A stretch of DNA of 64,000 bases from CAZPWQ01 sp964590495 (GTDB taxonomy: Bacteria; Bacteroidota; Rhodothermia; Balneolales; Balneolaceae): assembly GCA_964590495.1 (NCBI GenBank), contig CAZPWQ010000002.1, positions 19,326 through 83,325 on the forward strand, read 5' to 3'. The position numbers were made by a program, and so were the translations under genes. The notes below the pieces were generated by a model that was given only the letters and a program-made list of their open reading frames with translations, had not been told where the DNA came from and ran no database searches. Each line of letters opens with the position of its first letter. The stretch's first letter is position 1. This document shows, piece after piece, positions 1 to 7,803 of the stretch.

Positions 1-449
1 TTGATCTCCATGATATCTCCTTCAATATCACTTACCATCACCCGGTCACCTACACTGATAGGACGTTCAAATAATATAATAAGACCGGATATAAAATTAG
101 CCGTAATATTCTGGAGTCCAAATCCTATTCCTACTGAAAGAAGCCCTATTATTACCGTCAGGCTGCTAAGATCTATTCCCACAAACTCAAATGATATCAG
201 CACCCCGATGGTAATGATGATGTACTGACTAATCCGGGAGAGCGTATAACCGGTTCCCTCATCAATTTTAAACCTTTTAAAGAGGCGCCGGCTCAGCATT
301 CGCCTGGTTATTATTCCCACTATGATGAATACTGTGAGAAGCAGAAACAGAATCAGAATAGAAGAAATTGTAATTGGAGTCTGATTAACGCTGAATAGTG
401 TATAATTCAGAATCTCATTCAATATGCCTGGCAATTCTTCAAATGTCAT
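1..449 (-). CDS. Mechanosensitive ion channel, MscS family (3' part beyond window)
   Basis: This is the first 149 codons of a minus-strand gene that continues past the left edge. Reading from the ATG at 447-449, three hydrophobic segments lie near residues 24-47, 72-92 and 97-127. The third is the glycine/alanine-rich pore helix typical of MscS, containing SVGIGFGLQNITANFISGL. It is followed by the start of the beta domain, FERPISVGDRV. By family knowledge the protein is an inner-membrane channel that opens on hypo-osmotic shock. The very short N-terminus means this is a small, MscS-sized channel and not a long MscK type. The C-terminal length cannot be judged here. Confidence 0.93.
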   Translation of the reverse strand, partial: MTFEELPGILNEILNYTLFSVNQTPITISSILILFLLLTVFIIVGIITRRMLSRRLFKRFKIDEGTGYTLSRISQYIIITIGVLISFEFVGIDLSSLTVIIGLLSVGIGFGLQNITANFISGLIILFERPISVGDRVMVSDIEGDIMEI

Positions 450-628
450 ACAGAGAACTTGTTATCATTTTGTATATATAACGATACGTAAAATTAGAAC
501 GGCTGACAACCCGGTATCGGTTTCCAGAGATGGTTAGGCTAATCTTTGGCATTGAATCTAGCTCTCGATTGCGGTATTTTCTCCATTCTTCTTTACCAAC
601 TGCAAGATTAACATTAAATCATTGAAAC

Positions 629-1186
629 ATGCGCATCATTATTTTCGGCCCGCCCGGAGCAGGAAAAGGAACCCAGGCAAAACTGATCAGCAAAGAATAT
701 GACATTCCCCACCTTTCGACGGGAGAAATATTTCGTTCGGCCATCCAAAACGAAACAAAACTCGGTAAAGAAGTAAAATCCATTCTTGATGCCGGAGATC
801 TTGTGCCCGATGATAAAGTTGTTGCTCTTGTCGAGGAAGAGCTTAAAGATTCCAGGTACGACAGCGGCTATATCCTCGATGGATTTCCTCGCACCATTCC
901 CCAGGCCAAAGCCTTCGATAAAATTCTTTCGGAACACGGTGAATCCCTAAATGCATTTATTCAGCTGAGGGTACCTGAAAACGAACTTATTGACAGGATC
1001 CTGAGCCGCGGTGAAGGCCGCTCGGATGACAGCCCGGAAAAAGTAAAAAACAGGTTGAACGTTTATTGGAAAGAGACACTCCCGGTTCTTAACCATTATA
1101 AAGAACAGGGACTGGTAGAAGAAATCGATGGCGTGGGTTCTATAGAAGACATATTTGACAGGATTAAGAATGCTGTCAACCAATAA
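629..1186 (+). CDS. adk: Adenylate kinase, short-LID form
   Basis: Adenylate kinase interconverts ATP and AMP with two ADP in the cytoplasm. The P-loop GPPGAGKGT is at residues 7-15, the AMP-site motif DGFPRT at 84-89, and the SRGEGRSDD stretch at about 126-134 stands where longer enzymes carry the LID. At 185 residues with no cysteine or zinc-type LID insert, it is the short form common in Bacteroidota and cyanobacteria. The ATG at 629 begins directly with the first beta strand, so the start is firm. The gene is convergent with the minus-strand metalloenzyme gene and is followed by a hairpin at 1228-1253. Confidence 0.97.
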   Translation: MRIIIFGPPGAGKGTQAKLISKEYDIPHLSTGEIFRSAIQNETKLGKEVKSILDAGDLVPDDKVVALVEEELKDSRYDSGYILDGFPRTIPQAKAFDKILSEHGESLNAFIQLRVPENELIDRILSRGEGRSDDSPEKVKNRLNVYWKETLPVLNHYKEQGLVEEIDGVGSIEDIFDRIKNAVNQ

Positions 1187-1227
1187 CCTGGAAGTACTTA
1201 TAATATAAGCTGAATTTGAGCTTAATC

Positions 1228-1253
1228 AATTGGTTAGGTGCCACCAACCAATT
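1228..1253. terminator. Hairpin between convergent genes
   Basis: A perfect 8-bp stem, AATTGGTT (1228-1235) with AACCAATT (1246-1253), is extended inward by GGT/ACC after one unpaired A. It lies between the 3' ends of adk and the minus-strand metalloenzyme gene, so it could terminate in either direction. There is no strong T run, so the function is inferred from position and stem. Confidence 0.5.
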
Positions 1254-1326
1254 CATATCTGCACCAGGTGGGACCCTTAATTCTTCCATAAGCTCATAAT
1301 GGGCCGGCGCTAGAATTATTAGTTTA

Positions 1327-2241
1327 TTAACCGATTGATTGGTTAGTAATTTTAAGCAGCCTTATAATAGCCGGGGTTACATCGATTATGCTCTCGGCAG
1401 ATGCAAATAATTCCGTGCCTGATCCGGAGACAAACAATGGTACTTTGTTGAAAGTGTGGGTTTTAGTGGAGAGGTCCTCGACATTACCATGGTCACTCGA
1501 AAGTATCAGAGTCGTATTTCGGCTTTTATTGCGGATTAAATGGCACAAAAACCGATCGTAGATCGATAACACCGATTCAGCATGCTTACTATTCTGGCTG
1601 TGTCCGGCTTTGTCACTCAAATAGTATTCGTGTAAAAGCAGATCAAATCTTTCCGATTGTTTTAAAAGTCTATTAGCTGCTGTTTCCGGCTCAATAACCG
1701 GAACTTTTATATTAAGATGGTCCCGCCAGGCTTCCTGTGTAATTCCGGCAGTAATAGCTTTACCATTTTTCACGTCTTCAGTTGTATTGAGTACAACATC
1801 TGCACTTCTTGCCATCAATGTTGTACAACTCCAGCGATCCCGCTTCGTCGCCTTCCTGAAAAAAATTTCCGGGTAGGCATTAATAAAATGACAGCTCTTA
1901 TTTATTTTTTGGGCCTTGTTAAACAAGCTCTGTTCCTTCAGCAAATGTTTAATACCCGAGTGGGGAAACGGACCAAAATGTTTGCCTATCTCTCTTGCTG
2001 CATTCTCTCCCGATAGAAGGGAAGCTTGTCCGGTCCCGCTCTGTGGCAGTCCCTCTACTCCCAGGCAGGCATCGATAGGCTTAAAAAGAAAAGAGTTATC
2101 CCTTACTTCCTTTGCACTCTCTGTGAAAGGCTGATATCCACACATGGCAGAGAATCCGCGGTATTTTTTAATATAAAAGGGATTGGAAGGTGAATCACTG
2201 CCAAGTCCTACGCCGTCGATAAATAAAAATATTACTGACAT
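1327..2241 (-). CDS. Alkaline-phosphatase-superfamily metalloenzyme (phosphoglycerate-mutase-like)
   Basis: This 304-residue protein has the metal-binding scaffold of the alkaline phosphatase / independent phosphoglycerate mutase superfamily. FIDGVG at 7-12 supplies a first metal aspartate. SGTGQASLL at 68-76 carries the likely Thr/Ser nucleophile. SDKAGH (209-214), SDHGNVED (249-256) and THTFNKVP (261-268) supply further Asp/His ligands. It is much shorter than the roughly 510-residue GpmI, because the large phosphotransferase insert is missing. It is therefore more likely a stand-alone metalloenzyme of unknown substrate than a glycolytic mutase. No signal peptide is seen, so it is probably cytoplasmic. 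The substrate cannot be deduced from the sequence. Confidence 0.85.
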   Translation of the reverse strand: MSVIFLFIDGVGLGSDSPSNPFYIKKYRGFSAMCGYQPFTESAKEVRDNSFLFKPIDACLGVEGLPQSGTGQASLLSGENAAREIGKHFGPFPHSGIKHLLKEQSLFNKAQKINKSCHFINAYPEIFFRKATKRDRWSCTTLMARSADVVLNTTEDVKNGKAITAGITQEAWRDHLNIKVPVIEPETAANRLLKQSERFDLLLHEYYLSDKAGHSQNSKHAESVLSIYDRFLCHLIRNKSRNTTLILSSDHGNVEDLSTKTHTFNKVPLFVSGSGTELFASAESIIDVTPAIIRLLKITNQSIG

Positions 2242-2563
2242 TAATTTCTATTAGTAGCTTTTTCAGTGAGAATAATAATTTTCTCAAAATACCTTCTAAC
2301 CTGCACTTCTAACAAAAAAATAGCTGAGGCGAAGAGTAAATGGTGAAATGATACGGCCGGCCGATTTCGCGTTCTTCAGGCCGGTGTCGGGATCATCAAT
2401 AAATTTTATTATGTCTGGCTATTTCACAAAGTTGCCCGAAGGAGGCCCCAAGGCCCCCCCGATGGATCGGGGGTGTAACTCTGTGCTTCCTTTTGCCCTG
2501 GCCATCCCTTTGGGAGTGCTTCTTCGTGTAACAGCTTTAAGAAGCAGCCTATCATAGCCATAT
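2242..2563. other. Intergenic stretch with a G/C-rich hairpin
   Basis: This spacer lies between the metalloenzyme gene and dtd. It contains no convincing gene. A G/C-rich island at 2430-2475 holds a perfect hairpin, CCCCCGAT (2456-2463) and ATCGGGGG (2466-2473) around a 2-base loop, preceded by AGGCCCCAAGGCC. No T run follows on either strand, so it resembles a dispersed palindromic repeat more than an intrinsic terminator. Short open frames here have no family resemblance or ribosome-binding site. Confidence 0.45.
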
Positions 2564-3004
2564 TTATCTTTCCAGTAGAATTGTAACGGGACCGTCATTG
2601 TGAAGGTGTACATCCATATAAGAGCCAAATTCACCGGTTTCTACCTTGGATTCTAAATTTAATTTAAAGTATTCAACTATTTTATGGTACAATTCACGTG
2701 CTTTATTTGGCTTTGCAGCCTTTGTATAACTGGGGCGGTTACCCTTCCTGGCATCACCATACAAAGTAAACTGAGGCACAACCAACAGCCCTCCATTGAC
2801 ATCCTTGACTGAATAATTCATAAGCCCATCTTCATCACCAAAAATGCGCATATTCAAAACTTTTTCGCACATCCATTCTACCATTTCTTCTGAATCATCC
2901 TCATGGATTCCCACCAACAACAACAGCCCGTTATCAATTCTCCCAATTTGTTTCTCTTCTACCAGTACGGACGCTTCAGAAACACGCTGAATCACAAATT
3001 TCAT
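2564..3004 (-). CDS. dtd: D-aminoacyl-tRNA deacylase
   Basis: Dtd removes D-amino acids, and glycine, mischarged onto tRNA in the cytoplasm. The 146-residue length, the N-terminal MKFVIQRVSEASV, the KGNRPSYTKAAKP stretch (88-100) and the C-terminal NDGPVTILLE (136-145) with the cross-subunit Gly-Pro motif identify it clearly. The usual SQxTL catalytic motif reads PQFTL at 77-81. The serine is replaced by proline (codon CCT) while Gln78 and Thr80 are kept. The gene points away from the probable replication origin directly upstream of its start codon. Confidence 0.96.
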   Translation of the reverse strand: MKFVIQRVSEASVLVEEKQIGRIDNGLLLLVGIHEDDSEEMVEWMCEKVLNMRIFGDEDGLMNYSVKDVNGGLLVVPQFTLYGDARKGNRPSYTKAAKPNKARELYHKIVEYFKLNLESKVETGEFGSYMDVHLHNDGPVTILLER

Positions 3005-3400
3005 ATCAATTTCTGTTAATAATTATGTGGATTACTATGTTGATAACTAACATATAAGATAAGGATCCATAAACCATAAAAAATTCTCCACAGCTATTAA
3101 CATGGAGCAGAAATTTTCCACAGGTTATACAGTAAAGTTTCTCTGTATATAAGAAATATTGGACAGGTTTTATTTGTGTGAATTGTGGAAAACTATTTTA
3201 ATGTTCTTCTAAGTTCTTGTTTTTATTAAAATAGTTATCAACAAAATAATCCACATTATTTTTTTTAACTTGTCGCCTATGTGTAGAAAAAAGTTTTCCA
3301 CTTATCAACAGGTACTACTATGTACTACAAACATATTAAACTAATTATTACAAGGGTTCCCGGGTGGAAAATTGTGGAGAAATAAACCTTAAAAAAAACT
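3005..3400. other. Probable chromosomal replication origin (oriC): DnaA-box cluster
   Basis: This AT-rich, gene-free spacer carries a dense set of 9-mers one mismatch from the DnaA box TTATCCACA. On the plus strand they are 3084-3092 (TTCTCCACA), 3114-3122 (TTTTCCACA), 3235-3243 and 3302-3310 (TTATCAACA), and 3247-3255 (TAATCCACA). On the minus strand they are 3026-3034 (TAATCCACA), 3184-3192 (TTTTCCACA) and 3373-3381 (TTCTCCACA). Two weaker sites, 3294-3302 and 3363-3371, have two mismatches. Flanking genes dtd and yfiT diverge from it. No perfect consensus box is present and dnaA is not in the window. Clusters like this are expected at oriC; datA- or DARS-type DnaA-binding loci are the alternative. 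Confidence 0.75.
3302..3350 (+). other. DnaA box followed by trinucleotide run and AT-rich stretch (candidate unwinding element)
   Basis: The DnaA-box variant TTATCAACA (3302-3310) is followed by GG, then TACTACTATGTACTAC (3313-3328), then ACATATTAAACTAATTATTA (3331-3350 region). A DnaA box, a short G/C step, CTA/TTA-type trinucleotides and then AT-rich DNA is the order described for the bacterial basal unwinding element (DnaA-trios), as in Bacillus subtilis. The run here is short and imperfect, so assignment as the melting site is inference. Confidence 0.55.
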
Positions 3401-3532
3401 TCATAATTTCTATATTGATATCGGTTTCAGTTGAGAACCCAATCGAAGTTTCCTGTTCATATAACAGACATCTTTTAGACGGTTTCCATCATGGCGTACC
3501 GAGTTTATTTTAAAGAAATACCGTTCCGATTT

Positions 3533-4054
3533 ATGGAAAATATTAAATATCCTATAGGCAGATACCAGCCTCCAAAACAAATATCACTTGACAATATCTA
3601 TGGATGGATTGGTGATATAGAAATTTTTCCAGCGGATCTGAAAAAAGAATCTCTCCCTCTCTCCGATGAACAGCTCGATACTCCATACCGTGAAAAAGGC
3701 TGGACCATACGTCAACTGATTCACCATATTGCCGACAGTCACACAAATGCCTACATACGGGTTAAACTTACCCTAACAGAAGAATGTCCCACTATCAAAG
3801 ATTATCAACAGGACCGGTGGGCTGAACTTGCAGACAGTACTCTGCCACTTGAATCGTCGCTGAAGATAATTGAGGCCATTCACGAACGTTGGGTATATCT
3901 TTTAAAAAAACTAGATTCTGATCAATTGAACAGGGAACTCATCCATCCGAAGTCGGGAAAAATGATTTTGAAAAGTCTGATCGGACTGTACGCCTGGCAT
4001 GGGAAGCATCATCTGGCTCACATTACATCCCTCAAAAAGAGAAATAACTGGTAA
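3533..4054 (+). CDS. YfiT/DinB-type metal-dependent transferase (bacillithiol transferase family)
   Basis: This DinB-like four-helix protein matches the YfiT/BstA subfamily: an N-terminal YPIGRYQPP, WTIRQLIHHIADSH at about 57-70 and WHGKHHLAHI near 155-164, supplying a histidine metal triad. Family members transfer thiol cofactors or act as metal hydrolases, and the substrate here is unknown. I place the start at the ATG at 3533, since YfiT proteins begin just before YPIG; an in-frame ATG 14 codons upstream (3491) is possible. It ends 2 bases before purM, suggesting co-transcription with it. Confidence 0.82.
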   Translation: MENIKYPIGRYQPPKQISLDNIYGWIGDIEIFPADLKKESLPLSDEQLDTPYREKGWTIRQLIHHIADSHTNAYIRVKLTLTEECPTIKDYQQDRWAELADSTLPLESSLKIIEAIHERWVYLLKKLDSDQLNRELIHPKSGKMILKSLIGLYAWHGKHHLAHITSLKKRNNW

Positions 4055-4056
4055 TA

Positions 4057-5061
4057 ATGTCTAAGAAACGGTTCACATACAAAGATTCGGGCGTTGATAT
4101 TGAAGCAGGCGAAAAGATGATAGAATCCATTAAGGATGTCGTCAAGGAAACTCATAGTGATGCTGTACTAAGTAATATCGGCGGATTCGGCGGTTTTTTT
4201 CGTCCTGATCTCAGCGGTTACGATGATCCTGTTTTTGTGAGCAGTGTTGACGGGGTAGGTACCAAATTAATTGTAGCCTTTAAAGCCGGAAAATATGATA
4301 CTGTGGGACAGGATCTGGTAAACCACTGTGTAAATGACATTGCAGTATGTGGAGCGGAACCGCTGTTTTTTTTGGATTATTTTTCCACAGGAAAACTTAA
4401 GCAGGAAGTAGGTTACCAGGTTGTAAAAGGTTTTGCCAAAGCATGCAAGGAGAACGGTGTAGCTCTCATAGGCGGGGAAACAGCTGAAATGCCCGACATC
4501 TACAGCGAAGGAGAGTTTGATCTGGCCGGAACCATAGTCGGAATGGTAGATCGTGACAATGTAATTGATGGTAAACGGATCCAAAAAGGAGATCGGTTGA
4601 TTGGTTTCAAAAGCACAGGTCTGCATACCAACGGCTATTCTCTGGCACGAAAGGTTTTATTCTCAAAATATAAGGTTAGCGACTATGTGGATGATCTCGG
4701 AGCTACGGTGGGAGAAGCAATGCTGGCGGTTCACAAGTCGTATCAGCAAGTAATACGATCACTGCGGGATGAAGAATGTGTTCATGGATTTTCTCATATC
4801 ACGGGCGGCGGTATTATTGGTAATACAAAACGTATTGTGGCGGAAGGTCTGTCAATAGTAATTGATTGGCAGTCGTGGAAGCGGCCACCAATATTTAAGC
4901 TTATCAAAGAGTTGGGGAATGTTCCCGAGGAAGACATGCGGGCGACATTTAACCTTGGTATTGGACTCATAGTTGTTGTTCATCCGGAGGAAATTGATAT
5001 TGTGCGACAAAAAGCAGAAGAGCAAAATGAAGAAGTGTTTGAGATCGGAACTATTCAATAA
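4057..5061 (+). CDS. purM: Phosphoribosylformylglycinamidine cyclo-ligase (AIR synthetase)
   Basis: PurM closes the imidazole ring of AIR from FGAM with ATP, the fifth step of de novo purine synthesis. The 334-residue protein shows the family signatures YKDSGVDIEAG (8-18), SSVDGVGTK (62-70), GQDLVNHCVNDI (84-95), CGAEPLFFLDYF (98-109) and GGETAEMPDIY, plus a C-terminal HITGGGI segment. The ATG follows the yfiT stop by 2 bases. No other pur genes lie nearby, so it is separated from the rest of the pathway, as is common in this group. Confidence 0.97.
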   Translation: MSKKRFTYKDSGVDIEAGEKMIESIKDVVKETHSDAVLSNIGGFGGFFRPDLSGYDDPVFVSSVDGVGTKLIVAFKAGKYDTVGQDLVNHCVNDIAVCGAEPLFFLDYFSTGKLKQEVGYQVVKGFAKACKENGVALIGGETAEMPDIYSEGEFDLAGTIVGMVDRDNVIDGKRIQKGDRLIGFKSTGLHTNGYSLARKVLFSKYKVSDYVDDLGATVGEAMLAVHKSYQQVIRSLRDEECVHGFSHITGGGIIGNTKRIVAEGLSIVIDWQSWKRPPIFKLIKELGNVPEEDMRATFNLGIGLIVVVHPEEIDIVRQKAEEQNEEVFEIGTIQ

Positions 5062-5079
5062 TTTATAATACTGATTATA

Positions 5080-5775
5080 ATGGATCAGCCGCAGCTGCTA
5101 ATGCTTCATGGTGCACTGGCTACTCAGCGCCAGTTTGATTCGCTTATTTCTGCATTCGACGATGAAAAGAGACAGTACTGTATGACATTTGAGGGTCACG
5201 GCGGATATGGGCCGATCAACCGCCCTTACCGGATTGAGAATTTTGCAGAAAATGTGCTTCACTATGTTGAACAGAAGAAGATGGATCAGGTTGATCTTTT
5301 TGGTTTTAGTATGGGAGGTTATGTAGCTCTGTATCTGGCCCGAGAGACACCTGAAAAAATTCGTCGCATCGCTACATTGGGTACGGTTCTGCAGTGGGAT
5401 AGAAAAACAGCAGAACGGGAAGCGGCTTTTTTAAATCCAAAAAATATTGAGGAGAAAATACCGGATTTCAGCCGGAAACTCGATCAGTTGCATTCTTTTG
5501 GATGGAAAGAAGTTGTTGATAAGACCAAAGAAATGCTTCTCCATCTGGGAGACCATCCCTTGTTGGGCGACGAAGATTGGAAAGCGATATCACAACCTGT
5601 TCGAATATATATAGGTGATCGTGATGAAACGGCTCGATTAAATCCTACCCTTGAAGTTTACTCCTGCCTTAAAAATGGTGAACTGGCGGTTCTTCCGAAT
5701 ACACCTCATTCTATAGAAAAGACAAATCAGACGCTTCTTTCGCAATCACTGATAAATTTTTTTGGTAAGAAATAG
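5080..5775 (+). CDS. Alpha/beta hydrolase
   Basis: This 231-residue alpha/beta-hydrolase-fold protein has the oxyanion-side motif LMLHGA (7-12), the nucleophile elbow GFSMGG with Ser77, an acid in IGDRDE (Asp180 or Asp182) and the catalytic His210 in NTPHSIEK. It has no signal peptide, so it is probably cytoplasmic. The compact cap region and overall pattern resemble MenH/BioH-like esterases, but no substrate can be assigned. It begins 18 bases after purM and likely shares its transcript. Confidence 0.88.
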   Translation: MDQPQLLMLHGALATQRQFDSLISAFDDEKRQYCMTFEGHGGYGPINRPYRIENFAENVLHYVEQKKMDQVDLFGFSMGGYVALYLARETPEKIRRIATLGTVLQWDRKTAEREAAFLNPKNIEEKIPDFSRKLDQLHSFGWKEVVDKTKEMLLHLGDHPLLGDEDWKAISQPVRIYIGDRDETARLNPTLEVYSCLKNGELAVLPNTPHSIEKTNQTLLSQSLINFFGKK

Positions 5776-5860
5776 TATAGCGATTTCACTTCAATCTGTT
5801 ATAAAATTAATCTTGTTCCATTACTCTGTGTCAAACGAACATTTATAAAATTACGTTTTG

Positions 5861-6700
5861 ATGAATCAACCAGCCAAAAAGGACATTATGAATTTTCTAT
5901 TCACAAAGATTAAGCGGACGCTAAACTATCATTACTTCAGATTAAAAAATAACTGGCATTTTCCGTCAAATACAGCCCACTCGGCCGGAGCAAGAATGGC
6001 AAAGGGAACCCATGAACCGGAAGTAACGGAGGTAATAAAAAAGCATTTAAATGAAGGTTCTGTGTTTCTGGATGTTGGAGCAAACGTCGGCTATTTTACA
6101 AGAATGGCTTCCGATATTGTAAAAGAGAGAGGCAGTATTTTTGCTTTTGAAGTAGAGTACGATAATTTTCATTCTCTTTGCCGGAATACCGCTCCCCTAC
6201 AAAATGTAACTCCATTGAATTTTGCTGTTTGTGATAAACATGAATCTCTGAAAATTTTTCGCAGTACGCATTCTTCCTGCCACAGTATTTTGGATACTGA
6301 CAACTATATAAGTGGAGAAAAATTTGTAGCTCCGACTATTACATTGGATTTATTTTGGAAATTATATATGAATAAGGAAATAATAGATCTGATCAAGATA
6401 GATGTTGAAGGTGCAGAATTATTGGTACTTAAGGGAATGAATAAAATTATAAATCAGGATAAAGTTAAAACAATCATTTTGGAATGCTGCCCTCAAATAC
6501 TCATTAACGCGAAAAAAGAACCTGGAGATATATTTGGCTTTTTAGCTTCGAAATTTTCCATTTCTATTATTGAAAAAGAATTTCAGAAACTTCAAAAAAA
6601 GAGCGAAATAACAGACAACAGTGAATTTGAAAGAATTATTAATCACTTACTTAGCATAGAAGGTCCTGAAAATATGAACCTGCTGTGCCAAAGAAAATAG
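5861..6700 (+). CDS. FkbM-family methyltransferase
   Basis: This is a SAM-dependent methyltransferase of the FkbM family. Motif I, VFLDVGANVGYFT, is at residues 68-80 (numbering with one extra N-terminal residue), with an acidic FAFEVE at the end of strand 2. The family-defining DLIKIDVEGAELLVLKGM lies near 177-194. FkbM enzymes O-methylate sugars, polyketides or lipids; the substrate is unknown here. A TTG one codon upstream (5858) and an internal ATG at 5888 are alternative starts. The gene is noticeably AT-rich compared with purM and stands alone, which may mean horizontal transfer. Confidence 0.85.
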   Translation: MNQPAKKDIMNFLFTKIKRTLNYHYFRLKNNWHFPSNTAHSAGARMAKGTHEPEVTEVIKKHLNEGSVFLDVGANVGYFTRMASDIVKERGSIFAFEVEYDNFHSLCRNTAPLQNVTPLNFAVCDKHESLKIFRSTHSSCHSILDTDNYISGEKFVAPTITLDLFWKLYMNKEIIDLIKIDVEGAELLVLKGMNKIINQDKVKTIILECCPQILINAKKEPGDIFGFLASKFSISIIEKEFQKLQKKSEITDNSEFERIINHLLSIEGPENMNLLCQRK

Positions 6701-6979
6701 TAGTTATCACAGCTTAACACAGGGATATAAGGGGTAATTCGGGCCTCTATTTGTTTTATTTTGCGTTTGACTACTGCCAATCATTCTATAATTTTTCTTC
6801 TTCCTTCCTGTTAAATCTGCCCCAATCTCACTTTTTTTATTTTATTGGAACAAAAAACAGTTAATTAGTGTAATAATAGAGCATACACATACGTACTAAT
6901 ATGTATGACGATAATTGACTAATCATCATTACGCCGGAATACAAATAATTGGTACCTTTCATCACATAATAAATATATC

Positions 6980-7309
6980 ATGTCGACTTATACTTTAATC
7001 ATTCTCGTACAATCAATTCTCATTTTTGTCTGGGTGGTCATTGTTAAAATGAAGGGATCCAAAACACCTGAATTTAATAACTGGCTAATAAATAAATTAC
7101 AAAGAAATCCTTCTGTTCATTTAGAAGAGGCATTTAATGAATATATCAGTGAATATAATATTCTTACTAAAAAAGAATTGCCTGAAAAGGCAGTAGCAAC
7201 AAAAGCTTTAGTAAAGCTCAAATTAATTGAACAATACAATATTGATGATGTAATGGGTGAAGATGAAAGATATTTGAATTATAAAAAAACGCTCAGAAGC
7301 TCGGCTTAA
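6980..7309 (+). CDS. Small membrane-anchored protein of unknown function
   Basis: I do not recognise a family for this 109-residue protein. It has one N-terminal hydrophobic helix (about residues 4-23) followed by a basic stretch and then a soluble, mostly helical domain with many Lys, Glu and Leu, ending KKTLRSSA. The ATG at 6980 is preceded by an AT-rich spacer without a clear Shine-Dalgarno site. The likely topology is a single membrane anchor with a cytoplasmic tail. Gene reality rests on an amino-acid composition typical of a real protein and an uninterrupted frame. Confidence 0.6.
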   Translation: MSTYTLIILVQSILIFVWVVIVKMKGSKTPEFNNWLINKLQRNPSVHLEEAFNEYISEYNILTKKELPEKAVATKALVKLKLIEQYNIDDVMGEDERYLNYKKTLRSSA

Positions 7310-7515
7310 ATTTAGGTTGCCCTGCCAACTGCTTACGGTTTAGCGACTACAGAACGCTCGTTCCCTCCTTTTCTTAAAAGTCCGGATTCCTTCCTTTGTT
7401 ATTAATTTAACCGGGAAAAAATATTTATGTGAATTTATGAACCAAAAAAGATCAGAAGTTCGCATATAAGAGTGGCCTACTTTAAATAATAAAATAAATA
7501 ATTTATGAAGTTACG

Positions 7516-7650
7516 TAATTTGGCAGTTATTCCTTTTCCCTGCCTGCTGATAGCAGGATACACAATAACACTATAGTTTAGATAAGCCCTGAGAGGCGCT
7601 GCCCCCTCGTTAATAATCCCTGCGCTGAAAAGCGCGGGGATTGTTATTTT
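7516..7650 (+). ncRNA. Candidate small RNA gene ending in an intrinsic terminator
   Basis: The 480-base spacer between the small membrane protein and the CvfB-like gene contains no gene but has RNA-gene features. TAATTTGG at 7516-7523 resembles the TAnnTTTG -7 element known from Bacteroidota. A CCTGC/GCAGG hairpin follows near 7544-7558. The stretch ends in a very strong terminator at 7611-7646. No plus-strand gene ends close upstream (the nearest ends about 300 bases away), so the terminator needs its own transcript of roughly 110-120 nt. I cannot match it to a known RNA family. Confidence 0.4.
7611..7650 (+). terminator. Strong intrinsic terminator
   Basis: A 16-bp stem (7611-7626 with 7631-7646, two G-U pairs) closed by a GAAA tetraloop is followed directly by TTTT. 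The stem core is CCCtGCGCT against AGCGCgGGG. The T tract is on the plus strand, so it terminates rightward transcription ahead of the CvfB-like gene. Confidence 0.8.
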
Positions 7651-7803
7651 AAGAATTCATTAATGAAATTCCCCCATGAAGTTCAGTTTTAAAATGGATT
7701 GAATGTTATTACCCAAAACGGCAAAGGTTATTATTGGGTTATCAAATAGCAGCCCTTATTTTATAGCTGAAAAGTAACCTCATCTTATTTGAAGAAATAT
7801 CTC

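Noticed and set aside
1..228. Plus-strand frame at the left edge
   Set aside because: The minus strand here encodes an MscS channel with unmistakable TM3 sequence; the plus frame is a shadow.
2348..2557. Open frame of about 69 codons in the spacer before dtd, and a minus-strand frame of 71 codons overlapping it (2419-2634)
   Set aside because: No ribosome-binding site, unbalanced residue content from the G/C-rich hairpin and no family resemblance; the minus-strand frame overlaps dtd.
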